This document shows positions 7,309 to 7,845 of a stretch of DNA of 7,845 nt, piece by piece. The notes below the pieces were generated by a model. That model searched no databases. It saw only the letters and a list, made by a program, of their open reading frames with translations, and was not told the origin of the DNA. This DNA is from an uncultured euryarchaeote. GTDB taxonomy: Archaea; Thermoplasmatota; Poseidoniia; Poseidoniales; Poseidoniaceae. Both the position numbers and the translations under genes were made by a program. The stretch covers positions 1-7,845 of the forward strand of contig CALGEM010000076.1 in the NCBI GenBank assembly GCA_937881505.1, given 5' to 3'. Each line of letters begins with the position of its first letter. The stretch's first letter is position 1.

Positions 7309-7314
7309 CCCTCC
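7309..7314 (-). promoter_or_regulatory. Strong Shine-Dalgarno GGAGGG upstream of the topoisomerase
   Basis: The minus strand reads AAAGGAGGGTTCAAGTATG. The motif is seven bases from the ATG at 7301 (short upstream ORF) but 32 bases from the topoisomerase ATG at 7276, too far to serve that start directly. No in-frame start for the topoisomerase lies at the right distance; the GTG at 7291 is 17 bases away. Confidence 0.5.
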
Positions 7315-7343
7315 TTTGACCTCTGGATGCCTTTTCTCGTGCG

Positions 7344-7364
7344 CATGAAATGTGACATTTCATG
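7344..7364. promoter_or_regulatory. Perfect 21-base palindrome, candidate operator
   Basis: CATGAAATGT (7344-7353) and ACATTTCATG (7355-7364) are exact inverted complements around a single G. It lies four bases after the stop of the upstream gene and 67 bases before the topoisomerase ATG. A one-base spacer favours a dimeric protein site over an RNA hairpin, though an 8-base stem with a 5-base loop could form. No T-tract follows in the direction of transcription, which argues against an intrinsic terminator. I see no convincing TATA box next to it. Confidence 0.5.
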
Positions 7365-7368
7365 AAGG

Positions 7369-7845
7369 TCAATTCGTAGATTTACCCATGTTTTGCCGAC
7401 TGCCATGTTCGTCCCATTCCCCTTCAGTGTGTGGCCCACCGCAACCCAAACAACCAGGATAGCCAGCGTCGAGCAGGTCCACAGTAACACCCCAAATGGC
7501 CGACCATCCGTCCTCGGTTTCCATGGGGAGCCAAACAACGTCAAGAGGTGGTTCTTCTGCACTGCATTGTGCCAATGTTTGGTCGTTGGTCGTTGAGCGA
7601 AGGGATATACGATGTTGGGATGTAGATTCAAAAGTTGGAAACAGTGTTCTGGACGGTTGAATGTCCCCCAATCGTATGTTCATCTGATGAACCAAAGATT
7701 CCAACCAAGGAGGGCCTTCGACGACCAAGGCCTCTGTTCGCAACAAGGTCCGAGCCAATTCACGAACCGCAGGCCAACGAGGGTCGGTGATTCGCATGAT
7801 TTCTGCGAGATGGGGGCAAGTCTGGAAGGATGGCTTGTGAAACCC
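7369..7845 (-). CDS. Unrecognised protein with CxxC motif, N-terminus beyond right edge
   Basis: The last 158 codons of a frame that is open to the right edge and stops with TGA at 7371-7369. The first in-frame ATG (7797) has no Shine-Dalgarno and open codons continue upstream of it, so the true start probably lies outside the window. The visible part is soluble and without membrane segments. Near the edge there is a Cys-Pro-His (10-12 of the visible part). A helical, Arg/Leu-rich stretch follows (RWPAVRELARTLLRTEALVV), then a variable middle, then an aromatic stretch (VVWLPMETEDGWSAIWGV). CLGCGGPH sits close to the C-terminus with further His, Glu and Asp after it. The CxxC and nearby His could hold a metal, but no known family is recognised. 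Codon choice resembles the neighbours, which supports a real gene over the competing frame. It lies 92 bases before the topoisomerase on the same strand. Confidence 0.7.
   Translation of the reverse strand, partial: GFHKPSFQTCPHLAEIMRITDPRWPAVRELARTLLRTEALVVEGPPWLESLVHQMNIRLGDIQPSRTLFPTFESTSQHRISLRSTTNDQTLAQCSAEEPPLDVVWLPMETEDGWSAIWGVTVDLLDAGYPGCLGCGGPHTEGEWDEHGSRQNMGKSTN

Noticed and set aside
7277..7372. 32-residue N-terminal extension of the topoisomerase
   Set aside because: Family members begin at the Toprim strand, and the extension is basic, unconserved-looking and would cover the palindrome and the gap. The start at 7276 fits the family.
7302..7631. Longer version of the frame that ends with the 15-codon upstream ORF
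   Set aside because: It runs against the frame of the upstream gene, which is open to the window edge with neighbour-like codon use. Only the short part after the Shine-Dalgarno is worth keeping.

Overview
The window looks like a piece of an uncultivated planktonic euryarchaeal genome, most likely Marine Group II (Poseidoniales) or a relative. Three things suggest this: a geranylgeranyl-reductase family flavoprotein of the archaeal lipid pathway, a secreted lipoprotein with acidic thrombospondin type 3 (TSP3) calcium-binding repeats of a kind common in those genomes, and archaeal-style Shine-Dalgarno motifs (GAGGTG, GGAGGG). The assignment is an inference from gene content and style, not from a marker gene.

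All five substantial genes lie on the minus strand and are tightly packed, so the window reads right to left. They are: (i) 7845-7369, the C-terminal part of an unrecognised soluble protein with a CxxC motif, running off the right edge; (ii) 7276-4535, a complete type IA DNA topoisomerase of the TopB (topoisomerase III) kind with three C-terminal zinc-ribbon/repeat modules; (iii) 4480-3266, a complete geranylgeranyl reductase-like FAD enzyme; (iv) 3256-2114, an unrecognised protein with two membrane segments; (v) 2076-1, the first 692 residues of a secreted lipoprotein with a lipobox, two probable beta-sandwich domains, seven TSP3-like units and a C-terminal globular domain cut off by the left edge.

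The intergenic gaps are 92, 54, 9 and 37 bases. The last three genes form a likely transcription unit, with coupled translation between the reductase and the membrane protein because the Shine-Dalgarno overlaps the stop codon. Two of the products concern the cell envelope directly (membrane lipid saturation and a surface lipoprotein), and the two-span membrane protein lies between them. The topoisomerase may be co-transcribed or may have its own control region. The 92-base gap before it holds a perfect 21-base palindrome and a 15-codon ORF that has a strong Shine-Dalgarno and overlaps the topoisomerase start out of frame.

I see no tRNA, rRNA, CRISPR array, insertion sequence or integrase, and no convincing new multi-gene system. 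The most interesting points are the control region in front of the topoisomerase, the domain after the TSP3 repeats, and the two unrecognised proteins.
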